16,284 bases of DNA, taken from assembly GCA_902984215.1 (NCBI GenBank), contig CADWAF010003467.1, positions 1-16,284 of the forward strand, read 5' to 3'. Position 1 is the first letter of the stretch. Each line of letters begins with the position of its first letter. This document shows, one piece after another, positions 1 through 7,977 of this stretch. The translations under genes were made by a program, and so were the position numbers. The notes under the pieces were generated by a model. It did not search any database. It worked only from the letters and a program-made list of their open reading frames with translations, and was not told where the DNA came from. The DNA comes from Willaertia magna (Eukaryota; Heterolobosea; Eutetramitea; Acrasida; Naegleriidae).

Positions 1-34
1 ATTTTTTAAATGTTTCTTCAAGTTTAATAACATC

Positions 35-107
35 GCCTTGCTAGCTCAGTCGGTAGAGCGCCAGGCTCTTAACCTGGTGGTCGTGGGTTCGAGCCCCACG
101 TGGGGCG
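35..107 (+). tRNA. tRNA-Lys (anticodon CTT)
   Basis: A complete cloverleaf can be folded by eye. The acceptor stem pairs 35-41 with 100-106, with three G-T wobbles, and the discriminator base is G107. The anticodon stem is 61-65 with 73-77 around the loop CTCTTAA, giving anticodon CTT at 68-70, which reads the Lys codon AAG. The T stem is 83-87 with 95-99 around TTCGAGC. The D arm carries AGTCGGTAG, and the variable loop is 5 bases. There is no intron and no encoded CCA, as expected for a eukaryotic nuclear tRNA. The A box lies in the D arm and the B box (GGTTCGAGCC) in the T arm, so it should be transcribed by RNA polymerase III. I see no copy of the B box downstream, although dictyostelid tRNA genes sometimes have one. 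Confidence 0.98.
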
Positions 108-189
108 TAATACATTTTTGAGTTTGCTCCTTCAATTTGTTACTTGCTGTTTTTAAAAACTAACATTAAAGACAATCAACTAAAGAACT

Positions 190-1878
190 TTATATCATTT
201 TAGTATTCCACAATCTCCATTTTCTATCATAATCTGAAGAAACCAAAACAAAATCCTCTTCACCGTCATGTATTATATCACTACACATTATTTTACTTCC
301 AACTTCCAATTCACTTATTAATTTAAATGAAACATTATCCCAAAATCTAATCTTCCCATCAAATCCACTACTCATTATAAATCTACCATATAATGGTTCA
401 AAAATACATGTATGTATATTATTTGTAGATGCTAAAATACTATATAATGGTAATTGTTGTCTATATGTATCATCTAAAATATAATTATTATTATTTAAAT
501 CTCTTTTAGGTGGTATAGTAGAACATTGCTTAATAAAACGTAAATCCCAAATGTCAATTAATCCATCACATCCACTCGTTAAAAAAGAAAATCCATTAAA
601 TGGATGAAAATTACATGTTAAAATACCTTTTAAATGATGTAATAAATTTGAAATACATTTACCACTTCTTAAATCCCATATTTTACATAATCCATTTAAA
701 TCTGTTGTACCAATTATAGAACCATCTGGATGATGATCTATACCGTAAACTGGTGAATAATGACCTTCTTGATGATATAAAATTTTACTTGTTGTTATAT
801 CAAATAGTGTAAAAGTGTGATCCATATTTGTTGAAATAAAAAATTCACCGTTTGGGTGGATACTTAACTTATTTGGAATTGTTTTTACTTCAAATGTAAA
901 TAGTGGTTCTTTTTTTATTTGTTTATTTTGTATTTTATTATTGTTGTTATCGTCATTCATTTGATTATTATTGTAATCATTGTCAACTGTATCATTTATT
1001 GTAAAATCAGTGTTATTGTCAATATTATTTTCAATATTAGAATTTTCAAAATGCCACATTTTAATAGTTTTATCGGCAGAACTACTTAAAATATATTCAT
1101 TACGTATTGCTAAATTTGTAATTCTTTCTTGATGCGCTAAAATATCAATTTCTAAATTATTATTTTGTAATGTATTTTGTAAATTATTATTATTTAATAA
1201 ATTATTAAAAACTTTTAAATTTCCAGACCAACCACCAATAACACATCTATTTGAATCTAATAATTTAATATTTGAAATTGGTCTTTTATCACCAATTAAA
1301 CTTGATTGAAATTGAAAATTAATTAATTTTTTAAATAAATTTTCCTTTTTAAAAATTAAATTATTTTTAATTAAACTATTTGAATTAAAATTATTTAATA
1401 ATTCTTTAATTTGAATTAATCTTTGTTGTGAATGAGATAATGAAAATTGTGCAATTTGATATCTTTTTTGATATAATTCTTCATTTTCAGATTCTACAAG
1501 AAAATATTCTTTTCTTATATCTTGCTCTTCTTCTTCTTTACTTTCATCTTCTTCTTCTTCTTCTTCATCTTTCATTTGTTGAAAGCCTTGTAGATTTTGT
1601 AGATTTCTAGGCTGCTGAATAGGTTGTTGGTCATATTGTTGTTGTTCTTTTCTTAATTTTTGTAGAGCAAACAATCTTTTAAGCCTTTCTCTTCTTTCTG
1701 GAGCTTCTTCTCCGAAAAGTGTAATTGGTTCTGAGAGTTCTCTAAGTTTAATTCTAACATCTATATCTAATGTAGGGATTTTAAATTCTGCTAGAAAGGT
1801 TGGAGATAAAAGTTTTAATTCAAGTTGTTGTTCTTCGGAAAGATGACCAATATCATCACTGGCGTGATCGTTTATCAT
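190..1878 (-). CDS. prpf4: U4/U6 small nuclear ribonucleoprotein Prp4 (PRPF4), WD40 splicing factor
   Basis: This is a 562-residue homologue of the U4/U6 snRNP 60-kDa protein, a nuclear component of the tri-snRNP that works with PRPF3 in pre-mRNA splicing. The start is the ATG at 1878. The frame stays open to a TTG at 1893, but a nuclear eukaryotic gene is very unlikely to use it. Residues about 32-70 form the PRP4/splicing-factor motif, with FKIPTLDIDVRIKLRELSEP and then LFGEEAPERRERLKRLF. An acidic Glu/Asp stretch lies near residues 103-120. From about residue 195 to the end there are WD40 repeats with clear endings, for example TIKMWHF, CKIWDLRSGK, IDIWDLR, IRFWDN and WRLWNT, which fits a seven-bladed propeller. 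An Asn-rich insertion splits one blade near residues 280-325. Human PRPF4 is slightly shorter (about 520 residues). No intron is needed. The gene ends about 80 bases from the tRNA, and a 16-bp GC-centred palindrome sits just upstream of the start. Confidence 0.95.
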   Translation of the reverse strand: MINDHASDDIGHLSEEQQLELKLLSPTFLAEFKIPTLDIDVRIKLRELSEPITLFGEEAPERRERLKRLFALQKLRKEQQQYDQQPIQQPRNLQNLQGFQQMKDEEEEEEDESKEEEEQDIRKEYFLVESENEELYQKRYQIAQFSLSHSQQRLIQIKELLNNFNSNSLIKNNLIFKKENLFKKLINFQFQSSLIGDKRPISNIKLLDSNRCVIGGWSGNLKVFNNLLNNNNLQNTLQNNNLEIDILAHQERITNLAIRNEYILSSSADKTIKMWHFENSNIENNIDNNTDFTINDTVDNDYNNNQMNDDNNNNKIQNKQIKKEPLFTFEVKTIPNKLSIHPNGEFFISTNMDHTFTLFDITTSKILYHQEGHYSPVYGIDHHPDGSIIGTTDLNGLCKIWDLRSGKCISNLLHHLKGILTCNFHPFNGFSFLTSGCDGLIDIWDLRFIKQCSTIPPKRDLNNNNYILDDTYRQQLPLYSILASTNNIHTCIFEPLYGRFIMSSGFDGKIRFWDNVSFKLISELEVGSKIMCSDIIHDGEEDFVLVSSDYDRKWRLWNTKMI

Positions 1879-1880
1879 TT

Positions 1881-1896
1881 TTTTTGGCGCCAAAAA
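1881..1896. promoter_or_regulatory. E2F-like palindrome immediately upstream of prpf4 start
   Basis: TTTTTGGCGCCAAAAA is a perfect 16-bp palindrome. It contains the E2F/DP core TTTTGGCGC in both orientations and ends three bases before the prpf4 ATG. It stands out because the surrounding DNA is almost free of G and C. Regulation by E2F is inferred. The site could also simply be part of the 5' untranslated region. Confidence 0.4.
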
Positions 1897-2544
1897 TAAA
1901 TTTATTTTTTATTTAATTATTTATTTTTTTTATTATTTATTTTTTAACAGTACAAGTTAAATGAAGGCATTGAAATAAAGAGAATAATAATTTTTTGTTA
2001 TAAAAATCATAAAGCTTACCTTAACTTTCAAAAAAAACATTAAATTGTGCTAAACCAAAGCTTTGCAAAAGAATACCTGTAGCAATAATAATAACTTACT
2101 TCTTATTGTTAGCAGAAAGAAAGAGAGAAAAGAGAGCAAGTGGAAGTTAGAACAAAGAGAAAGTTGTTACTGTTGTGATTGTTAAGTACTACTTCACACA
2201 AACAAATTAGCAAAAGAAGTAAGAGAAAAGAAAAAGTGTTAGAATAAGTGGAAATGATTAAAGTTAGTTGCTGCTTGCTGTTGTCCCCTAAATGAATTAA
2301 GAGAAAAAACGAGAACTACAGAAGTAAATTGACAGTAATGAAGTATCTCAAGTAGCAAAAGAGGAAGAAGCTGAAGATGCAGTTGTTTATAATAATGAAC
2401 ATGACTGTTTTTGATGGAGAAGAAGATATTAAGGCGACGATTTAGATAGAAAGGATTTGAAGGATTTTCCTCAATTTGTTTAATTGAATAATGGAGTTTG
2501 AATAAATGGTGATTGCTGTTGAAAATTATTCTAAATAATGATAA
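1897..2544. other. Intergenic region between prpf4 and the PTB-like gene
   Basis: This 650-base stretch has no convincing ORF. It holds the 3' untranslated region of the PTB-like gene and the promoter of prpf4, both read on the minus strand. The plus strand is strongly purine-rich at 2111-2160 and 2212-2240, so minus-strand RNA would be CU-rich with CUCUCU and UUCUUUCU stretches. The part nearest prpf4 (1897-1935) is A/T homopolymer, as is usual in front of dictyostelid genes. Confidence 0.6.
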
Positions 2545-5088
2545 TTATTCTTCATGATAACTGCCTCTATTGTTAATTAATGGTGGTAATAGAGGCATAT
2601 TATTAGTTGATGATGAAATTTGTTTTTTTGATGGAATTCTATTAGAAAATTTAATATTTAAATGATGATCATCCATTAATAAATCATGTAATTCAGCTAA
2701 AACAATTACAGCGTCTTGTGTTGAACTCATTTCAACAATAGCTGATTTCTTTTGAGCAATTTTATGATCTGATGTTTGTCTTGCTTTATAATCAATAAAT
2801 CTAAAAGATATAATTGTTGTATTTAATCTTTCAATTTCATTTCTTAATTTATCTTCCATTGTATTTGCAGAAATATTACTAATATGTAAAATATTACTAG
2901 GTGGGCAAATATTTTCTACTTTTTTCCAATTGGCAGCAATAGATTCATGTGTCCCTTTACGTGGTGTAAAACGATGTAATGGTGAATTTTCATAAGATTT
3001 AAAAATAGCATCCCCACTCTTTTTGTTATTATTTGGTGGAAGAATTTCAAATACACGATAACTTGGTTCAACATGTAATTCTGAACCATAAAGTGGAATA
3101 CCTCTAGGATATAAAAATCTAATGGCTTGCACTACTTCATGTGGATATTTAAATTGCACAAATGCAATATGTGGATGTGGGGCTTGTTGTTGTTGATTAT
3201 TACTATTATTTGTATTTGATGACATCTTAATTAAAACTTTAATAACATCTCCATATAAACCAAATAATATAAATAAATGATCGCAAGTTACATTCTTAGG
3301 TAAATTTCTAACTACTAAAACAGTTGTAGGTGGTGGAACTGATAAGGATGGATAAGGTGGAATTGGAAATGAATGATGAGGATGAGGCGGTGGTGCATGA
3401 TGTGGACTAGGTACATGATGACCAGCACTATAAGTATCCATTAATGGAGGATAACTAGGCATTCCATTATGATGTCCAGGATGAGATGATGAAGAACTAT
3501 AGCCTTGATGAGGTGGTGGTGCATAACTATCAATAGGCTCATGTTGATAATGCGCATTTCCACCATGATAACCACCATGATGATAAGGTGGCATAGTTGA
3601 GGATGAACTAGATGGAGGAGATGAATATCTAGTAAAATCTCTACTTCTAGCAGTATTCCCCTGTCTCAAAGTTAAATCATTTGTATACCTTCTAGAAAAT
3701 TGTATATGCATTCTATATAACCTTAACAAACCTCCTGCATGTCCCGAAGCACCATGTCCAGGATAAATCCACTGACCATCCATCTCTTCTAACGCTCTCT
3801 TCGCATCTTGTTTATTTCTAAATTGAATTAAGGCTTGTGTTAATTCATTCTTTAAAAAAATATTAATCTTTTCAATGGCGCCAAATCTAATAAATACTTG
3901 ATATAAAATATCTACAGTCATTGGATAACGTTGTTCATCACAAAACGTAAATGTTATATGAATAATATTTGGTGAATACCCACCACTACTACTACTATTC
4001 ATAGAACTACCACTAACACCGCCACTACCACTAGTATTAGAAGAAGAAGAATTAGTAATTTCTAATTTATCCTTTTCCGAATACTTTACGTAAACGGTTC
4101 TTCCTCTAATAAATAAAGTTTCATGTTTCATTAAAAACTCTTTAGCCTTTTCAATATTTTCAAACTCAACAAAGGCTAAAAACTTTTCTCCACCACCATG
4201 ACCACTACTGCCACTACCACTATTGCTTTGACTATTCTGTTGGTTTTGTCTAAAAATAAAAACTTGTTGGAAATGTAAATCTTCAGAATCATAATCTAAA
4301 ATTTCTGATTTTTGACAATTAATTGGTAAATTTGAAAATAATAAAACTTTAGATTCCTTTATATTATTGTTATTATTATCTAATTTAACATTTTTATTTC
4401 GATTAGATGGAGATGTTATTGAAGTGGTTGAATGTAATTGTTGATTTTCATCTTGTTGTTCATCATCTTCTGAATCGGAATCGATAGGTTGATGTAAAGA
4501 TTGATATTCTTCATAATTACGTTTCTTTTCATTATTTATTTCTTGTTGTTGAATAGTACTTGGATTGTTATTATTATTTGAAGAAGAAGATGATGCTAAC
4601 GAAGTAGCAGTTGTACTAGGATTGTTGTTTATAGTTGTTGAATAAACTTGTTGATGAGAATAAGCACTAGAAGTTATTGTCGTTGGAGAAGTAGTAGTAG
4701 TTGTTGCATTATAAAGTAACGATGTTGTTGGTCCATTACTATTATTATTAGTTGTAGTTGTTGGAGATGTCTGTATTATAGAAGATGGTATACTAGTTAT
4801 TGTTGTTGAATTGGTATTTAAATTGGTACTTGTACTACTACTAATGGGAAGTAGAGTTGGAGGAGTACTTGTTTGTTGTAGTGTATTATTATTAATGTTA
4901 TTGTCGTTACTTTGAATGGTTAGATTAGTTGTTGATGATGTATTTGGTGTGGTACTACTAGAAGCAATGGTGGTATTAGTAGTTGTTGTTGTTGCGGAAT
5001 TGTTTTGTTGTTGTTGCAATTGTTGTTGTTGTTCTTGAAGTAATTTTTGTTGCCTATATGAAGAGGCCTCTTTCTTCTTTAATAACAT
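2545..5088 (-). CDS. PTB/hnRNP L-like RNA-binding protein with four RRM domains
   Basis: An 847-residue protein that resembles polypyrimidine-tract-binding proteins, which bind CU-rich RNA and control splicing and mRNA fate. Residues 1-230 are low-complexity (Gln, Thr, Ser, Asn), ending in an acidic DSDSEDDEQQDE patch. RRM1 is about 245-338 (VLLFSNLPIN, then FLAFVEFENIEKA). RRM2 is about 373-468 (IIHITFTF, YPMTVDILYQVFIRFGAIEK, then TARSRDFTRYSSP, matching the PTB RRM2 exit KSRDYTRP). RRM3 is about 586-676 (VLVVRNLPKN, then IAFVQFKYPHEVVQAIRFL). It is followed by the PTB signature YENSPLHRFTPRK and by RRM4 at about 730-816 (NILHISNIS). A His/Pro/Tyr-rich linker separates RRM2 and RRM3. The RRM order and inter-RRM motifs support PTB over other RRM families. 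The ATG at 5088 is the only good start, and there is no intron. Animal PTB is about 530 residues; the extra length is low-complexity sequence. Confidence 0.92.
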   Translation of the reverse strand: MLLKKKEASSYRQQKLLQEQQQQLQQQQNNSATTTTTNTTIASSSTTPNTSSTTNLTIQSNDNNINNNTLQQTSTPPTLLPISSSTSTNLNTNSTTITSIPSSIIQTSPTTTTNNNSNGPTTSLLYNATTTTTSPTTITSSAYSHQQVYSTTINNNPSTTATSLASSSSSNNNNNPSTIQQQEINNEKKRNYEEYQSLHQPIDSDSEDDEQQDENQQLHSTTSITSPSNRNKNVKLDNNNNNIKESKVLLFSNLPINCQKSEILDYDSEDLHFQQVFIFRQNQQNSQSNSGSGSSGHGGGEKFLAFVEFENIEKAKEFLMKHETLFIRGRTVYVKYSEKDKLEITNSSSSNTSGSGGVSGSSMNSSSSGGYSPNIIHITFTFCDEQRYPMTVDILYQVFIRFGAIEKINIFLKNELTQALIQFRNKQDAKRALEEMDGQWIYPGHGASGHAGGLLRLYRMHIQFSRRYTNDLTLRQGNTARSRDFTRYSSPPSSSSSTMPPYHHGGYHGGNAHYQHEPIDSYAPPPHQGYSSSSSHPGHHNGMPSYPPLMDTYSAGHHVPSPHHAPPPHPHHSFPIPPYPSLSVPPPTTVLVVRNLPKNVTCDHLFILFGLYGDVIKVLIKMSSNTNNSNNQQQQAPHPHIAFVQFKYPHEVVQAIRFLYPRGIPLYGSELHVEPSYRVFEILPPNNNKKSGDAIFKSYENSPLHRFTPRKGTHESIAANWKKVENICPPSNILHISNISANTMEDKLRNEIERLNTTIISFRFIDYKARQTSDHKIAQKKSAIVEMSSTQDAVIVLAELHDLLMDDHHLNIKFSNRIPSKKQISSSTNNMPLLPPLINNRGSYHEE

Positions 5089-5553
5089 TTTTAACCTATT
5101 TATTTATTTATTGGTTTGTTTGTAATAACTTAATGTTTTGCAGTAAATTATGAAGAATAAAAGAAGTTGTTCTGATGGACAAAGAGAAAGGCTAAGAGAA
5201 TAAGATTATTTTTTTTTAAAATAAATTTATTTTTTTTTCGAAATTTGGAAATTGGTCGTTTCGGAAAGTAAAGTTTGGAATGAATTTTTCTTCTTGTTGA
5301 ACCTTTTTCAGGCTTGTTACTGAACAGAAATCAAAGAAAGATTGAAAAATTTTGTTTGGAAAACTAGTTTGTTGAAATCAATAGCGTTGGTTACTAATCT
5401 AAGAGAGTATAATAAGTTTTTTTTTATTCAAAAAAATAATTTTGTAAAAAAGAAATTCTAGTTAAGTGTTAAAGCGTTATTAAATTTTATCCATTCATTA
5501 ATCAATAGTTGTTTTAAAAAACTCAAATTAAAAATTCCAAAAAAAATATTTAA
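5089..5553. other. Intergenic region, promoter of the PTB-like gene
   Basis: No ORF of note. It contains A/T runs at 5209-5238 and 5417-5450 and several TTCTTG/CTTTCTC-like pyrimidine stretches on the minus strand. I see no recognisable RNA gene. It should hold the minus-strand promoter of the PTB-like gene and the distal 3' region of the 147-residue gene. Confidence 0.5.
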
Positions 5554-5604
5554 AATTATGGTTTATTTAACCATTTTAAATAAAAAATTAAATAAACCAT
5601 AATT
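5554..5604. repeat. Perfect 17-bp inverted repeat (hairpin) in a 3' untranslated region
   Basis: The left arm 5554-5570 (AATTATGGTTTATTTAA) is the exact reverse complement of the right arm 5588-5604, with a 17-base loop. It begins 18 bases beyond the stop codon of the minus-strand 147-residue gene. On the minus strand the second arm met contains AATAAA, so the hairpin may sit at or around the polyadenylation signal. Confidence 0.8.
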
Positions 5605-5621
5605 AAAAATAAAAAATAAAT

Positions 5622-6065
5622 TTAATGTTGCGATTGTTGTTGTTGTTGTTCCAAATCATCTAATCTTTCAACAATTTCCTTTTCTTTCACTTTCATTTCT
5701 TTCATATAATCTTTTAATTCAGATTGTCTTTCAATAAACATTTCTTGTTTAGGTACTGCACATTTCATTAATTTATCCCATGCTAAATCAACTTTCTTTT
5801 CAATAACTTTATATTCAATACTTGTTTTATCATTAATTAAAAGTTTTTTATCATCTAAATCATTAAATTCTTGAAAATCTGGAAAACAAGGTGAATTTTT
5901 ATATAAAATACACATTGGACATTCTTCTCTAACATCTATTGTATCATCTAACCATGAAAATTTATGTTGATAAATGGTATCTAATTCTGCCATATATTGG
6001 GCTTCTAATTCTTTCTTTCCTTTTTGAAAGTTTGGTGATGCACTGCTGGTATTACTTGAACTCAT
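5622..6065 (-). CDS. Small conserved-looking protein with CxxC..C cluster, unknown function
   Basis: A 147-residue protein that I do not firmly recognise. The N-terminus is Ser/Thr/Asn-rich. Residues about 15-45 look helical and carry aromatic residues (QYMAELDTIYQHKFSWLDD). A short Cys cluster follows, EECPMCILYKNSPCFPDF (Cys-x2-Cys-x8-Cys), with one more Cys in LMKCAVP. The remainder is a charged, probably coiled-coil helix (MKEMKVKEKEIVERLDDLEQ) ending in poly-Gln. The Cys cluster slightly resembles GCK-type domains (CPFC..MKGGPC), but the later paired cysteines of that family are missing, so this is only a hint. There is no signal peptide or membrane segment, so a cytosolic or mitochondrial intermembrane location is possible. 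The ATG at 6065 follows an A/T-rich leader. Codon use is typical of neighbouring real genes. Confidence 0.72.
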   Translation of the reverse strand: MSSSNTSSASPNFQKGKKELEAQYMAELDTIYQHKFSWLDDTIDVREECPMCILYKNSPCFPDFQEFNDLDDKKLLINDKTSIEYKVIEKKVDLAWDKLMKCAVPKQEMFIERQSELKDYMKEMKVKEKEIVERLDDLEQQQQQSQH

Positions 6066-6827
6066 TTTTTTTATTTATTTTAATTTTTTTAATTAATTTT
6101 TTTAATTAATTTTTTGTAATTTTATCTATTTTAGCTCTGGTCAAAGCCTTTTTAATAAAAATTTAAAACTATTGTTTAAAATTGATTGAATGAATAACAA
6201 AGTCTTTGTTGTTTGATATCTAAGCGGCGAGAATTATTTTTCTCATTCGTTTAACCTTGAAAACAGTGTTTGGTATGTTTTTTTTAACAGAATTATTGAA
6301 TTGTGTTAAACACAGACAATTCACATACTGTCTGTAGATATCCTTTGGTTTAAAGTAGTTATGCCCAACTTGTATAAAAGTAAAGTGTGATCATTAGTAC
6401 TTTTAAAGTTTTAAGTACTTCTTTGGATTGTTGATAATGAAATGCATTATTTAAAAATATAATTTTAACAAAATTAGTTTATTTCTTAACCAAGTAAAAA
6501 GAAAGACTTTACATAAATTGTTAAATCAACAACAAACCATTACAAACTAATTCCTTGTCTATGGCCACATTCCACACACAACCATTTTCCTCAATCCCTT
6601 CATCTACCAATTATTACCCTCTCGTTTCCTTTCCTTAAACAAGCCTATACCTCAAGAAAAACCATTGCATTGTAAAATGTAAAAATGGCCAACGAACAAT
6701 TTTTTTTTTCTTTGTTAAAAAAATAAGACTAATTCTTATATTACACCATACACATTACTTGGTGAAACAACCAATCTTTTAAAATACAAAAAAACCTCTT
6801 AAACGAGATTACCTTTGATACAAAAAA
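6066..6827. other. Divergent intergenic region between the 147-residue gene and the SERBP1-like gene
   Basis: This 760-base stretch holds both promoters and no ORF I can support. Inverted repeats cluster between 6298 and 6419: GTGTTAAACAC at 6303-6313; ACAGACA (6312-6318) with TGTCTGT (6329-6335); AGTACTT (6396-6402) with AAGTACT (6413-6419). A TATAAAA lies at 6373-6379, but 450 bases before the plus-strand ATG. Nearer the SERBP1-like gene, 6540-6660 is CT-rich and a run of 10 T lies near 6700, which fits the oligo-dT element of dictyostelid core promoters. Confidence 0.5.
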
Positions 6828-7932
6828 ATGTCTAACTTTTTCAACGTCCTAGAGAATGCATCAAGTGGTGATCCATTAGAAATTGCATCCAAAGTTAAAA
6901 AAGAAACCAAGGAACAACAAAAGCCAAAGTTCCAAGAAGAAAAGAAACCACAAACTGTACAAAACCAAAGTAAGTTTTTGTTTAAGATGAACTAATTCAA
7001 AAATATCATTTCCTATATGATTGATGATGATTTAACGCAAATGCTAAAAACATACAAAATCATACAAATTCATCTACTGCTTAATACAAATCATCCTTTG
7101 TTAATGCTATGAATAATGAATAGGAGGTAACCAACAACAAAGAAGAAGACCAACTGAAGGTACCGTAGTAAATGAAGAAGGCTTCGAAAGTACTCGTACT
7201 AGAGGACGTGGTGGTAGACAACAACATGGATATCAACCACCAAAGACTGGTAGAAAATTCGACAGACATGTTTCTGGTACTGGAGCTAAAAAGGGTGAAG
7301 TTAAGAAGGGAGGTAGAGGTAAAGCAAATTGGGGAGTTGCAGGTGAAGAAGAAAAGAAGGAAGCAACCACTACTACTACTACTGAACAAACTACAACTGA
7401 AACTTCTGAATCTGTTGGTGAACAACAAACAACTCAAGAAGGTGAACAAACTCCAACTACTCCAACAACTGAAGAAAAGAAGGAAGAACCAAAAGATAAC
7501 AACTTAACTTTAGATGAATATCTTAAGTCTAGAACAACTAGAAATATTGTTGTTAAGAAAGAAAAGGGTGAAGAATTACAAACCTCAAAGACTGTTAAAG
7601 TCTCTGATAATGCTTTCGTTAGAGAAGAAGAAAAGAAGAGAGAAAAGAAGGTTTCTTCTCCAGTTGTCGGTGAAACTGAAAATAAGTCAAAGAAACCACA
7701 ATCTGTTCAAATCTCTGCATTCTTAGATGATGCTGGTTTAGAACAAATTAAACAAAGAAGTGAAAAACAATTATTAGAAGGACCAAAGAGAGAATTCAGA
7801 GGTACTAGAGGACGTGGTGGTAGAGGAAGAGGAAGAGGTGGTGCAAAGAACACTTCTGGTAATAGAAAGCCAAAACCAACTAAATTAAATAATGAAGAAT
7901 TCCCAACATTAGGTCAAGTCCAACAACAATAA
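6828..7932 (+). CDS. SERBP1/HABP4/Stm1-type ribosome-associated RNA-binding protein (two exons)
   Basis: The spliced product is join(6828..6969, 7124..7932), 316 residues. Family members bind ribosomes and mRNA; Stm1 and SERBP1 occupy idle ribosomes and stabilise them. Exon 1 gives MSNFFNVLENASSGDP and a Lys/Glu-rich stretch. The GT-AG intron is 154 bases and splits an Arg codon. The signature segment is residues about 90-118: GRKFDRHVSGTGAKKGEVKK and then GGRGKANWG. Two RGG boxes occur, at about 72-79 and 275-293. Between them are a Thr/Glu-rich spacer, LTLDEYLKSR, and a basic stretch; the end is KLNNEEFPTLGQ, as in other HABP4 proteins. Exon 2 has no Met codon, so ATG-based ORF finding misses it. 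Codons are biased (AAG, GGT, GAA, CCA, AGA), suggesting high expression. The ligase gene converges on it with a 45-base gap. Confidence 0.93.
6970..7123 (+). other. Intron of the SERBP1-like gene
   Basis: Donor GTAAGT at 6970 follows CAAA, and the acceptor TAG ends at 7123. The phase fits: exon 1 leaves one base and exon 2 supplies GA to complete AGA (Arg). A second in-frame acceptor, GAG at 7124-7126, directly follows and would replace Arg-Gly by one Ser. The intron is AT-rich and has stops in every forward frame. Confidence 0.9.
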
Positions 7933-7977
7933 ATGTATAAAATTATTTAATAAATTTATTTAACTATATAATTAAAA

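Noticed and set aside
1879..1893. Upstream in-frame start for prpf4 giving five extra residues
   Set aside because: The codon at 1893 is TTG; a nuclear eukaryotic gene should start at the ATG at 1878.
6970..7123. Box C/D snoRNA inside the SERBP1-like intron
   Set aside because: A C-box-like TGATGAT occurs near 7022, but no CTGA D box follows and no terminal stem is visible.
7081..7726. ORFs on both strands over the SERBP1-like exon 2 (7081-7449 minus, 7172-7507 plus, 7514-7726 plus)
   Set aside because: They are out-of-frame shadows of the Met-free exon 2.
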